NCBI GenBank assembly: GCA_945873125.1
Contig: CAMCBV010000014.1
Location: forward strand, 1 to 64,000
DNA: 64,000 nucleotides
Source of the DNA: Prosthecobacter debontii
Lineage (GTDB): Bacteria > Verrucomicrobiota > Verrucomicrobiia > Verrucomicrobiales > Akkermansiaceae
Direction: 5' to 3'
The notes below the pieces were generated by a model. The model saw only the letters and a program-made list of their open reading frames with translations. It did not search any database and was not told where the DNA came from. Of this stretch, positions 1 to 8,146 are shown piece by piece. Made by a program: the position numbers and the translations under genes. Position 1 is the first letter of the stretch. Each line of letters starts with the position of its first letter.

Positions 1-199
1 GCATCAGCCATCCCCAAGTGCGGAGCAAATCGATCAACTCCTGCCAACTGCATGGCTGCAAGCAATGCACCAGAGCAAAATAGCGTAACCACCAGAGATA
101 CACTAATCTCTACCATCTCTACAAGAGCGGTTCTGTTGGGCGCTTACATCTAATCTAGATTACGCAACATTTGTTAATAAAGCTAAAGGCATAAGATTT

Positions 200-685
200 A
201 TGTCTATGATAGGCACACAAAATGACCGATGGGGTGCTGACTGGATTGACGACGCTAAACAGGCATTAGGAATTAAGACGAAGCAGTATATAAGAGCTAT
301 CGAATTTGCGATATCAGAAAAAGATATCTCCCAAAAAATGGGCTATGATTTTGTAATTTCAGGGCACTCCCTAGGTGGTGGCCTAGCTGCGGCAGCAAGC
401 GCTGTAACAGGCGCGCCAGCTTTAATTTATAATGCTGCAGGCGTTAATCCTCTTACTTTGCATTATGCTGGTTATGGCGATCTTATAAAAAATCTTGGAA
501 GTAACGTTGTATCGTACAACGTTGGAGGTGAAATTCTTACGAGCGGCCAATTTGCATTATCAGCAATGATACCTACAGCCGCCTCTGCGAATCATTACAC
601 ATTTTGGCCAAGAAATTTTCCATTTTCAACATGGAACCCCGCAACATTACATAGACCTGAACCCACATTTGAAGCTGTAAGATGA
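200..685 (+). CDS. Lipase-like (class 3 type) alpha/beta hydrolase, C-terminal part
   Basis: The protein (161 aa from the first ATG) carries GHSLGGGLA at about residues 55-63, the nucleophile elbow of class 3 lipases, preceded by IGTQ...DW...QALG, which resembles the start of that fold. A late His (NHYTF) could complete the triad. The frame stays open upstream of the ATG to about position 107, then meets stops (104 and 86), so the gene looks N-terminally truncated or frameshifted. Such domains often sit at the C-terminus of polymorphic or Rhs-type effectors; no Rhs repeats are visible in the 199 bases upstream. It overlaps the next lipoprotein gene by 4 bases (ATGA), so the two were probably co-translated. 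The effector role is inferred. Confidence 0.6.
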   Translation: MSMIGTQNDRWGADWIDDAKQALGIKTKQYIRAIEFAISEKDISQKMGYDFVISGHSLGGGLAAAASAVTGAPALIYNAAGVNPLTLHYAGYGDLIKNLGSNVVSYNVGGEILTSGQFALSAMIPTAASANHYTFWPRNFPFSTWNPATLHRPEPTFEAVR

Positions 686-1155
686 AAAAAATAACCGAAA
701 AAATATTAACCTATGCATTAGTTCTACAGTTGGCTTCTTGTGGAATCAATTCGAACTACGTCTATCTTATAGATCGTAATCCTGCGCCAAATGGCCAAGC
801 TAATCGTCTCGTGCTTAATTCTTGGAGAGGTGATTATGGCATGGTTAGTTCTGCTAAAAATCACAATCCTAATGATTTGAAATTCAAGATTGATAGAGAA
901 AGATTCCGTAAAGAAAATGGCTCGAAAAAATGGATATTAGAAAATTGGGGGGCTCCTGATTCTAGTCACATTGAAGGCGGCGTGACCTATTATACGTATT
1001 CTCAAAAATCCAAATTAGCCCCGAACTATAATAAGCAGTTCATGTTCACGGATCGTCCTGTAAAGCTGGGTTTTAGGGGAGAAAGATTAGTTGAAATTCA
1101 GGCGTATTTCTCAGATCGTGGCTATAAAGGCCAGCAAGTCGTTGTCTTGCCATGA
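682..1155 (+). CDS. Hypothetical lipoprotein (possible immunity protein)
   Basis: This 157-residue protein starts with a charged MKK segment, a hydrophobic stretch and the lipobox LASC-G near residue 20, so it is predicted to be a signal peptidase II-processed lipoprotein. The mature part contains WILENWGAPD and YYTYS, like small outer-membrane lipoproteins that monitor envelope components, but I do not recognise a named family. Its start overlaps the stop of the lipase-like gene. A lipoprotein directly behind a lipase effector is the usual arrangement for an immunity protein against periplasmic phospholipase effectors; that role is inferred from context only. Confidence 0.6.
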   Translation: MKKITEKILTYALVLQLASCGINSNYVYLIDRNPAPNGQANRLVLNSWRGDYGMVSSAKNHNPNDLKFKIDRERFRKENGSKKWILENWGAPDSSHIEGGVTYYTYSQKSKLAPNYNKQFMFTDRPVKLGFRGERLVEIQAYFSDRGYKGQQVVVLP

Positions 1156-1309
1156 TCAACTAAATGCTGAAAAGCAGTTACCAGTTGTCTGTTCCGATAT
1201 AGTTGGATCCGTAATAGCGGCTCCCTTGCTCGGTGTAGGAGGCGAATGGAGTCCTCATACATACAGAGACGGCGGAAAATATATCCAATGGATGCCTGAT
1301 TTATACTAA
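1156..1309 (+). pseudogene. Possible remnant of another lipoprotein-like gene (C-terminal end)
   Basis: After the stop at 1155 another frame stays open to the stop at 1307-1309 and encodes a protein-like tail (VGSVIAAPLLGVGGEW, then a Tyr/Gly-rich end). It has no convincing start of its own; the only start-like codon is a TTG inside the preceding gene. I read it as the end of a frameshifted or partly deleted gene, possibly a second lipoprotein of the same locus. The alternative is a chance open frame. Confidence 0.3.
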
Positions 1310-1327
1310 CAACCTAAAAAACGAAAA

Positions 1328-1786
1328 ATGAAATTAATACAGCTTGTATGCATATTGTGTGTGTCTATCAGCGTTTGCTCTTGTGTGACTTGGGTGCGTG
1401 AAGAGAAGAACGATAAGATAACGCAGGGTATGGTTGGGGCAATTATTGAGACGAAACAAGCTTCTAGGATTTGCACTAAAAGTGATATCAAAATAGATGA
1501 ACTAACGCCTGGCTATGGCATCATACCTGATTACCAGAAAAATTTAGCAGAAAACACCTATGTTATAGAACGTTGTCCCGCTGGAACGCGAGGCCGAGTG
1601 ATACGTTTCATCAAGGAGCGAGATGCGAGTCAGCACATTTGGAATTATGTAGAATTTGAAATGGATGATCCGAGATTGAAGCAAAAATATCGAATTATTC
1701 GTATGATGGGCTTGCGCCGTGACGGGAGAGGTACTCCATGGGAAAAAGGTGGCGACTTTAGAGTTGTTAGAAAAATGGACTTGTAA
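1328..1786 (+). CDS. Small hypothetical lipoprotein, tandem copy 1
   Basis: The 152-aa product has a lipoprotein signal peptide ending in VCSC-V (Cys about residue 19). The mature protein has three zones: a conserved start (TWVREEKN...QGMVGA), a variable middle (about residues 44-75) and a conserved end (CPAGTRGRVIRFIKER...FRVVRKMDL). A second copy follows at 1869. I do not recognise the family. Position behind a lipase-like gene, and tandem copies differing only in the middle, fit immunity-type lipoproteins, but this is inference. The region is AT-richer than the genes after 2.5 kb. Confidence 0.65.
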   Translation: MKLIQLVCILCVSISVCSCVTWVREEKNDKITQGMVGAIIETKQASRICTKSDIKIDELTPGYGIIPDYQKNLAENTYVIERCPAGTRGRVIRFIKERDASQHIWNYVEFEMDDPRLKQKYRIIRMMGLRRDGRGTPWEKGGDFRVVRKMDL

Positions 1787-1868
1787 GAGCCCCCTAGAGC
1801 GTAACACATTGAAACTAGAGTTTCGGGTTTACTTGGTGGTGAGTATGGATGTAGCTCTCCAACAAAAA

Positions 1869-2333
1869 ATGAAATTGATACAGCTTGTATGCATATTATG
1901 TGTGTCTATCAACCTTTGCTCTTGTGTCACTTGGGTGCGAGAAGAGAAGAATGGCCAGATTATTCAAGGAATGGTAGGGGCCGTTATTGAGACTAAATAT
2001 CCAGCCTTTATTTGCAGAGAAACAAACGCGGTTAATGACGATATTTCTAGTGAATATTTTATTTTTGCACCATCTATCCAAGGTGCAAATATGCCCGAAA
2101 ATACCTATGTTGTAGAACGCTGTCCTGCCGGAACTAGAGGACGAGTCATAAGATTCATCAAGGAGCGAGATGCGAGTCAGCACATTTGGAATTATGTAGA
2201 ATTTGAAATGGATGATCCGAGATTGAAGCAAAAATATCGAATTATTCGTATGATGGGGCTGCGCGGAAATAAGCCAAATATGCCATGGGGATCAGATAGA
2301 GACTTTAGAGTTGTTAGAAAAATGGACTTGTAA
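1869..2333 (+). CDS. Small hypothetical lipoprotein, tandem copy 2
   Basis: This 154-aa lipoprotein (lipobox LCSC-V) is a paralogue of the gene at 1328. An open frame upstream reaches 1719, but the ATG at 1869 lines up with the start of copy 1 and opens the signal peptide, so I start here. The first 42 or so residues and the last 75 are nearly identical to copy 1, while residues about 44-78 differ. A stretch of about 100 bp is base-identical in both (1609-1710 and 2157-2258), which indicates recent duplication or gene conversion. Function is unknown. Confidence 0.65.
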   Translation: MKLIQLVCILCVSINLCSCVTWVREEKNGQIIQGMVGAVIETKYPAFICRETNAVNDDISSEYFIFAPSIQGANMPENTYVVERCPAGTRGRVIRFIKERDASQHIWNYVEFEMDDPRLKQKYRIIRMMGLRGNKPNMPWGSDRDFRVVRKMDL

Positions 2334-2540
2334 GAGCCCCCTAGAGCGTAACACATTGAAACTAGAGTTTCGGGTTTGCTTGGTGGTGGGCATGGATGTG
2401 GCTCTCCAACAGCAACAAGCAGCTCTTGGCATGAAACCTCCGGTGCTTCGCAACGATTTGCAGAATGGAAACTCGTCGAGGAATGAAATGTTTTGAGTCG
2501 CCAAAGTCCAGTCGATTCAGTAGCAGCTAGGGAAGATTCT

Positions 2541-3569
2541 ATGGATAACAGCAACCTATTTCCAGAATATCGGTTCGGACGGGGCCTGATTGAGCCCGGG
2601 CTCATCTCATTTCTCTCGACTTGTCCGCAAGTCTTGGTCGTTCACGATGGGTGCTTGGGTGAGTTGTTCATCCCGCGGCTTTCAGAATTCACTTTGACGC
2701 CGCCCATGCTCATCGACGTCAGAGAATCGGATTTGGCTGCGATGGAGGCTACCCCAGCCGAAACGGGCATTGTGTATGCCTGTATCCAGGACGACTTGGG
2801 CTTGCCATTCGTCAATGTCGCCTATGCAAAGCGGCTGCGGGTGCACCCGGTGATGTTTGCCAACCCCAGAGACTATCTGTCGCGCAACACCCCGGCCAAG
2901 CAATCCCTGCGGGCAGAGATCGAATCGCAGCGGGCCGCAGGTTTCCTCAAGCTCGATTTTGGTTATGGCGATTTCCTCAACCTCATCCAAGCCTTCGAGG
3001 CGACGCGTGACCGACCCGGATGTATTGTTGAGGTCGGATGCTTCTGTGGGTCGTCCGCCGGTGCGCTACTCTCTTATGTGCGATCGCGACAAGCCGAGCG
3101 CGGGTTCCCAGAACTGTCATTCCATTACATGGACGTCTTCGAAGGATTCAACTATCCCCACGCGATGTCCAGTAGTGACGTCTTCTGGGCGGGCACGCAC
3201 CAGACTGATGGGTTCGAAGCTGTTAGAGAGCGCATTCAGGCCTATGGCCGTGGCGTTGAAGGCATGAGGATCGAAGTTTCCAAATGCAACATCATCACCG
3301 ATCCCATCCCGGAAGAGATCATACGCAACGGGGTGCGATTAGCCAATATAGACGTGGACTTGTACGAAGCGACTGCCGCGGGCTTGGCGCGTATCGCTCC
3401 CTTTGTCGTGTGCGGGGGGATCATGATCTGTGAAGACAGCGGGCATACACCCCTGCTGATCGGCGCACTCAAGGCGCTGGAGGAGTTCGTTCAATCAGAC
3501 ATGGGCAAGAAGTTCTGTCGGCTCGACATGCCGTCTGGCCAAACTTTCCTTGTTAAGGTCGAGGCTTGA
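2541..3569 (+). CDS. TylF/MycF-like SAM-dependent O-methyltransferase
   Basis: The 342-aa protein has a class I methyltransferase core in its C-terminal two thirds. The SAM-binding motif is CIVEVGCFCGSS (about residues 155-166). Further on are NIDVDLYEAT and GGIMICEDSG, which match the metal-binding acidic motifs of macrocin O-methyltransferase (TylF) relatives. About 140 N-terminal residues precede this core and I cannot place them. An in-frame TTG lies at 2493, but ATG 2541 has a purine-rich Shine-Dalgarno-like stretch (AGGGAAG) and is preferred. The substrate is unknown; relatives methylate sugars in macrolides or surface glycans. No other biosynthetic genes are adjacent. Base composition is clearly more GC-rich than the lipoprotein patch before it. 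Confidence 0.7.
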   Translation: MDNSNLFPEYRFGRGLIEPGLISFLSTCPQVLVVHDGCLGELFIPRLSEFTLTPPMLIDVRESDLAAMEATPAETGIVYACIQDDLGLPFVNVAYAKRLRVHPVMFANPRDYLSRNTPAKQSLRAEIESQRAAGFLKLDFGYGDFLNLIQAFEATRDRPGCIVEVGCFCGSSAGALLSYVRSRQAERGFPELSFHYMDVFEGFNYPHAMSSSDVFWAGTHQTDGFEAVRERIQAYGRGVEGMRIEVSKCNIITDPIPEEIIRNGVRLANIDVDLYEATAAGLARIAPFVVCGGIMICEDSGHTPLLIGALKALEEFVQSDMGKKFCRLDMPSGQTFLVKVEA

Positions 3570-3663
3570 TCCAAGGTTCCGATCCCATTGTCCGATCATA
3601 CGGCGGAATGATATTTTCGACTTCTGGTTTGAGGTTTGGAGTTTGAAATTTAGAGTTTCCGCC

Positions 3664-4269
3664 ATGCACACGCTTACACGCAAGCCTATCTCAGATAAGG
3701 AATTCGTTCCGTCGCATTATTTCAGGCGCTTGGAGCGGGATGAAATTTGCCGAGGTGAGCGGCCATTGGAGATGGATCTGGGTTGTGGGGATGGATCGTT
3801 TTTGATCGATCTAGCGAAGCATCATCCGGAACGGGATTTCATTGGGGTGGAGAGATTGTTGGGTCGCTGCAAAAAAGTGGCGAAGAAGATTGCCCGGGCG
3901 GATTTGGAGAACGCGAAGATTCTGCGATTGGATTCAAAATATGTGGTGGAGTGGTTGTTGCCGGAGGCATCGGTTTCACGGATTCATCTGCTCTGCCCTG
4001 ACCCGTGGCCAAAGTTCAAACATCAACGTCGGCGTTTAGTGCAGGTGCCGTTTTTGGGCGCGGTCAAAAAGGCATTGGTTCCCGGGGGGGAGTTTCTCTT
4101 CATGACCGATCATGAGGAATATTTCGATTATGCCTGCGAGCAAATCCAGGCGAGTGGCTTGTTTGAAGTCCTCCCATGGAATGACGATTCCTTTTTCTAT
4201 CCCAAAACCGATTTCCAAATCCAATGGGAGGCGGAGGGGAAATCGATGAACCGGATAAGGTGCAGGTGA
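3664..4269 (+). CDS. trmB: tRNA (guanine-N7-)-methyltransferase
   Basis: TrmB makes m7G46 in the variable loop of tRNAs using SAM. The 201-aa product has the SAM-binding motif LEMDLGCGDGSFL, the acidic FIGVER strand and the hallmark CPDPWPKFKHQRRRL motif, followed by GGEFLFMTDHEEY. The longest frame begins at 3550, but ATG 3664 gives the normal family length. A heptamer repeat begins at the stop codon. It lies alone between the methyltransferase and the convergent tag gene. Confidence 0.93.
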   Translation: MHTLTRKPISDKEFVPSHYFRRLERDEICRGERPLEMDLGCGDGSFLIDLAKHHPERDFIGVERLLGRCKKVAKKIARADLENAKILRLDSKYVVEWLLPEASVSRIHLLCPDPWPKFKHQRRRLVQVPFLGAVKKALVPGGEFLFMTDHEEYFDYACEQIQASGLFEVLPWNDDSFFYPKTDFQIQWEAEGKSMNRIRCR

Positions 4270-4295
4270 GCGAGGAGCGAGGAGCGAGGAGCGAA
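4268..4295 (+). repeat. Short tandem repeat, GAGCGAG x 4
   Basis: Four 7-bp units (three perfect GAGCGAG and one GAGCGAA) start within the trmB stop codon and run into a purine-rich intergenic stretch. Confidence 0.7.
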
Positions 4296-4357
4296 GAGGG
4301 AAGAGGGAAGGGTGAAAGTATTCGGCCTCCTCTATTTCTTTTGGATGTCAGATCCTA

Positions 4358-4897
4358 TCATTTACTTTTCACACATCCCTCCGCGTGATCATCGACCATG
4401 CCGGTGGCTTGCATGAAGGCGTAGGCGATGGTGGAGCCGACGAAGTTGAATCCGGCTTTTTTGAGAGCTTTGCTCAGGGCATCGGATTCCGGGGTTTTTG
4501 AGGCGTAGTCGGCCAGTGAGCGCGGGCGTTGTTTCTTTTTGGTGGGAGCGAAGTTCCACAGCCAGTCGACAGGATTTTCCAAAGCCAGCCAGGCGCGCGC
4601 GTTGTCACGGACCGAGAAAATTTTACCGCGATGGCGGATGATGCCCGCATCTGCCACGAGGGCTTCGAGTTCGGCATCGGTCATCTTCGCGACTTTTTCA
4701 GGGACGAAGTTTTTGAACACTTCGCGATAGCGCTCCCGCTTCTGCAAGACCGTCCACCATGACAGTCCGGCCTGCGCGCCCTCGAGGCAGATCATTTCAA
4801 AAAGGTAACGGGGATCGCGCGAGGCAACGCCCCATTCCTCATCGTGATATTTGACATAGAGCGGTTTATCGGGCGGTAGCCAAGGACAGCGAAGCAT
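4358..4897 (-). CDS. tag: DNA-3-methyladenine glycosylase I
   Basis: Tag removes 3-methyladenine from alkylated DNA and starts base excision repair. The 179-aa protein begins MLRCPW and continues with YHDEEWGV, the conserved start of the family, then FEMICLEGAQAGLSWWTVLQKR, the catalytic and base-binding segment. The C-terminal GFNFVGSTIAYAFMQATGMVDDH...C completes the family pattern: Cys4, His18, and a late His and Cys are the expected zinc ligands. Length is normal. It is monocistronic and convergent with trmB. Confidence 0.93.
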   Translation of the reverse strand: MLRCPWLPPDKPLYVKYHDEEWGVASRDPRYLFEMICLEGAQAGLSWWTVLQKRERYREVFKNFVPEKVAKMTDAELEALVADAGIIRHRGKIFSVRDNARAWLALENPVDWLWNFAPTKKKQRPRSLADYASKTPESDALSKALKKAGFNFVGSTIAYAFMQATGMVDDHAEGCVKSK

Positions 4898-4914
4898 GCA
4901 GGAGGCATAAATGA

Positions 4915-4928
4915 TGAACCGCGGATGG
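4915..4928 (+). repeat. Short dispersed motif TGAACCGCGGATGG
   Basis: The same 14-mer recurs at 31919-31932, also between genes. Its meaning is unknown. Confidence 0.4.
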
Positions 4929-5015
4929 TGAAAGTTTTAATGAATCGCTTGTGGAGACATTCGAGCTTTTTCTCAAAGGAGCGGGGAGGCAGTGGAGGAC
5001 ACGGAGGTGTTTGAT

Positions 5016-5042
5016 GGTAGGGCTGCTTTGACATAAGCAGCC
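5016..5042 (+). repeat. REP-like palindromic repeat, copy 1
   Basis: GGTAGGGCTGCTT is followed by a 6-base spacer and AAGCAGCC; GGCTGCTT and AAGCAGCC form a perfect 8-bp stem. Related elements lie at 10654, 12124 and 35435, all intergenic. Confidence 0.75.
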
Positions 5043-5058
5043 GCATGAAATGAGATGT

Positions 5059-7323
5059 TCATCTCAAGTTATTTGCCCTAGTCTCGTGTCTCAGTTCCAT
5101 CACGCTTTGATCTAGAAATCCTCGAATGATCAGTCGGTCTTCCTCGACGGTGATCGTCAAACCGCCGGTTTGTTGTCGGTCGATGATATGGAGAGAGGGG
5201 CTGCGCAAGCGTTCGACCTGTTCGAGTCGCAAACTGTCCATTTTGCTGCCAGCCAAGCGGGGGATGATGATGGCTTGCGGCGCGACGGCATCGATCAAGC
5301 TTTTCGTTAGGCTGAAATCGCTCTGATGCAGACCTGCGACAATGAGATCGGCTTTCAAATTCATTCCGCCTTCCAGCAATGCTTGTTCGCTGAGGCGTCC
5401 GGCATCGCCGAGCCAGAGAAGTTTCCAATCCTTCCAATGGATCATGAAGACAAGACATCGATCATCGGCAAGGGAGCCAAGGGCTTGATCGTGGGGGGAG
5501 AGCAAGACTTCTGCACGTATACCGTTTCCGAGCTCTAGGATCGACCCGCGGGAAGGTTTGATGAGGCGGATGTTTGGGTCGGCATTTTCCCAATCTTCTG
5601 CGACCGAGTTTTTGGCATGAGGCATGCCCATCACGACCTGGCGGATGGGAAACATTTCCCGCACGAGTTGCGAGGGTGCGGTGTGTCCGGCATCGGCATG
5701 GGTGAAGATGATCGAGTCCGGCCTCATGCCGAGCTGGTTGAGCGAGGTCCCGACGGTTCCCTGCAGGCTGAATTTCCCCCCGGCATCGATCATCACAGAG
5801 TTCCCTTTACGGGTTGTGAAACAAGCGGCCTCCGCGCCGTAATCGAGGTCGTGGATGAGGAGCGTGTCTTGGTTGGGGGAGCGGGTCGAGGCCCATGCCC
5901 CAGGAATTTTTGAAAACGTGCTAGCGGTCCACACGCAGGCATCGGCGACGATGGCGTTCTTGTGATTGAGAAACGCAGATCCGGCAGGCCACACGGGGTA
6001 TGTAAGAGCCGAGATCAGCGCGATGGCAAGCAGGATGAACACTTGAAATACTAGAAACGCAGTAGCAAACACCGAGACCGGAGTGACGACTCCGAAGTGA
6101 AAGATCGCCAAGGGAGTGGAGCCAACGGATGCGGCGAGAGATACGGCAAGACTGTTGGCGAGGTATTCGCGAAATCTGAGCCATTTGGTTTGCAACCCTG
6201 ACATCTCGCTGTTGGGAAGCAGTTCTTCTTTTTCGGCGATCCAATCAAAGCAGCGCCGCGCGAGGGCGGTTCCCAGACCGATTGCGGCGACCACACCATA
6301 GGACAGCTGAACGCCGGGAAGACGAATGATGCCGGGATTCCATAGCATGGCAAACAACAGCACGGCGCCGAGTGAATTGAGCAGATCGGGTCGGCGGCGC
6401 AGCATGAAAGCTCCGAGAAAAACCGCGCTCATCCATGCCGCCCGCAAGGCGGCTGGGGCGTTTCCTGTCAGCCAGACATAACCGAACATCGAGAAAACAA
6501 TCACAGGAATCGCCCATCGCCTCGGGCATTTGAACAGGCTGAGCAGGACCCAAAGCATTCCGCCAACCATCGTGACGTGCAGACCGCTGACGGAAAAAGC
6601 ATGCAGAGTCCCGCTCTCAAAAAATGCGCGGATAAGCCCCAATGAATCCGGAGATTTTTCACCCATCACTACCGCTCGAATCACTTTTGCCGCTGTGCTT
6701 TCCGTATCGATTCCTGCGACGATGCTTTGGCGGAAAGATGTTTTGAGCGCGGCTTTCTTTTTTGAAATCGGCCCGATCCAACGTTGCTCTCGCATTTCAC
6801 TTGCATGGAAGGTGCCGATGATTCCCTCCGCGCGCATCATGGCGATCCGATCCGGGAGGCCGGGATTGCGCTCGGGTTCCATCGCTTTGAACACGCCATA
6901 TGAGATGAGCTCGGTGCCGGCAGGCGGGGGATCGCCCGCGCCCAGCCATCGCACCTTGACGGAGTGCGCGCCAGGTCGGTGAATTTTCGCGGTCGCGTGC
7001 CAGCGGCCATTTTCTCCTTTCGCATCCTCCATCAGGCGGGCTTCGATCCGCTGAGGCGCTTGTCGGGTGATCCATGCCTCACCTTCCCGCTGGATGGACT
7101 CGCAATAGTGAAAATGGGTCAGGATTGCGGCTGTCAACACGAGCATCGTCGCGGCCATGCGCCAATGAATCAGCCATCCGGTTAACGCGGAGAAGCAAAC
7201 CACCACGAGCCACCCGAGATCTGTGTTGATGGCGCTCGACGTCACGACGATCAGCGCGCCCACGGCAATGATGAACAACGGCCGTTTCGCCCAGAATTTG
7301 GCAATTTTTCCAGTTGGGTTCAA
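5059..7323 (-). CDS. comEC: ComEC/Rec2-family DNA uptake channel protein
   Basis: ComEC moves single-stranded DNA across the inner membrane during natural transformation. The 754-aa protein has N-terminal membrane helices with a soluble DUF4131-type segment (about 90-190), then the Competence domain with FSVSGLHVTMVGG and GNAPAALRAAWMSA, and many helices to about residue 470. The C-terminal third is a metallo-beta-lactamase-like domain with MIDAGG and FTHADAGHT, where the family motif is (S/T)HxDxDH; the second Asp is Gly here, as in some members. The start is a TTG; the next in-frame ATG is well inside the membrane region. No other competence genes are nearby. Confidence 0.9.
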   Translation of the reverse strand: MNPTGKIAKFWAKRPLFIIAVGALIVVTSSAINTDLGWLVVVCFSALTGWLIHWRMAATMLVLTAAILTHFHYCESIQREGEAWITRQAPQRIEARLMEDAKGENGRWHATAKIHRPGAHSVKVRWLGAGDPPPAGTELISYGVFKAMEPERNPGLPDRIAMMRAEGIIGTFHASEMREQRWIGPISKKKAALKTSFRQSIVAGIDTESTAAKVIRAVVMGEKSPDSLGLIRAFFESGTLHAFSVSGLHVTMVGGMLWVLLSLFKCPRRWAIPVIVFSMFGYVWLTGNAPAALRAAWMSAVFLGAFMLRRRPDLLNSLGAVLLFAMLWNPGIIRLPGVQLSYGVVAAIGLGTALARRCFDWIAEKEELLPNSEMSGLQTKWLRFREYLANSLAVSLAASVGSTPLAIFHFGVVTPVSVFATAFLVFQVFILLAIALISALTYPVWPAGSAFLNHKNAIVADACVWTASTFSKIPGAWASTRSPNQDTLLIHDLDYGAEAACFTTRKGNSVMIDAGGKFSLQGTVGTSLNQLGMRPDSIIFTHADAGHTAPSQLVREMFPIRQVVMGMPHAKNSVAEDWENADPNIRLIKPSRGSILELGNGIRAEVLLSPHDQALGSLADDRCLVFMIHWKDWKLLWLGDAGRLSEQALLEGGMNLKADLIVAGLHQSDFSLTKSLIDAVAPQAIIIPRLAGSKMDSLRLEQVERLRSPSLHIIDRQQTGGLTITVEEDRLIIRGFLDQSVMELRHETRANNLR

Positions 7324-7419
7324 TCAAAGAGGGGGATGAAGAAACGAAAGGAAACTCGCAATGGTGGTCATTGGCAAGTCATGCCTTCCAGCCTTTGAAA
7401 AAAACGTGTGATGCTCAGA

Positions 7420-8106
7420 TCAGGCCAATCCCCACTGGCGTGTTTTGGTGCGTGCGTTGGCTGAGTGGCGTGTGTCTGGAAAGAGTTCGATGATTTGTGA
7501 GAGGATGGCTCCTGCCGTGTCATGATCTTGGAAATCTTCCTCGTAGATTTCAGACAGACGGAACATGAGAAATGCCATGTCATCCTCTTGCCATTCATGG
7601 TTTTCAATGGCTTGCTGCAAAGTTGCGATCGCGGCAGGCGGATTTTCCAGATTTTGGCGCTGGATTTTTGCGATCTCGATCCAAGGCATGCGGTCGTCAG
7701 GATTTTTCTGTGAGGCCAAATTGAACGCTTCGATGGCATCATCCCATTCGCCTTGCGCCATCTTCACCCGTGCGAGATGCAAGGGATCGATTTCGGCTTT
7801 TTCATCGCTGGCATAGATTGCAACGGAAACCTTGTCTGCGAGCATCGGCAGAATCAGGGTGGCGAACACAATACCGATCAGGCCCGCACTGAGAAACGTC
7901 AGCAAAATTCCCATGAAGATGCGCTCACCTTCCATGCCGATGATCTTCTTTTTGATTTCGCGCGCCTCCTGTTCGGTGTTCGGATCATATTGGAGATTCT
8001 CAACCTTTTGTTTCAATCGTGCCTCTTCCTTTTCGGATTGGACATAGGTATACCAACTTGTCGCAACGAGGAGTGCCAGTACGGCGATGCCAATGGACTT
8101 TAACAT
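7420..8106 (-). CDS. Membrane-anchored TPR protein
   Basis: The 228-aa protein has a hydrophobic N-terminal helix (about 4-22), a charged coiled-coil-like segment rich in Glu/Lys/Gln, a second membrane helix (about 63-88) and a soluble C-terminal half with two or three TPR-like repeats (MAQGEWDDAIEAFNLASQKN, then PAAIATLQQAIENH and DTAGAILSQIIELFPDT). It probably serves as a scaffold at the membrane; no partner can be named. It lies between comEC and the rhomboid-like gene on the same strand with short gaps, so the three may be co-transcribed. Confidence 0.65.
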   Translation of the reverse strand: MLKSIGIAVLALLVATSWYTYVQSEKEEARLKQKVENLQYDPNTEQEAREIKKKIIGMEGERIFMGILLTFLSAGLIGIVFATLILPMLADKVSVAIYASDEKAEIDPLHLARVKMAQGEWDDAIEAFNLASQKNPDDRMPWIEIAKIQRQNLENPPAAIATLQQAIENHEWQEDDMAFLMFRLSEIYEEDFQDHDTAGAILSQIIELFPDTRHSANARTKTRQWGLA

Positions 8107-8146
8107 GGGTTGGGTTTGAGTGAGAAAGATTGAAAGCAGAAAAACC

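Larger units (their letters stand above)
1328..2412 (+). repeat. Tandem duplication, two units of about 545 bp
   Basis: Each unit holds a lipoprotein gene plus a conserved tail of about 79 bp after the stop codon (1787-1865 and 2334-2412), which differs at only a few positions. The tail includes GAAACTAGAGTTTC, a short inverted repeat. Unit 2 is 6 bp longer than unit 1, owing to length change in the variable middle of the gene. Confidence 0.8.

Noticed and set aside
1787-1865. Lipoprotein tail as an integron attC site
   Set aside because: The RYYYAAC and GTTRRRY core sites are not present, and no integrase is visible.
2311-2496. 61-codon frame over the repeat tail of the lipoprotein duplication
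   Set aside because: It repeats the tail of the duplicated unit and has no start or family; treated as noncoding.
4268-4310. CRISPR array in the GAGCGAG region
   Set aside because: It is a 7-bp simple repeat without spacers, and no cas genes occur in the window.
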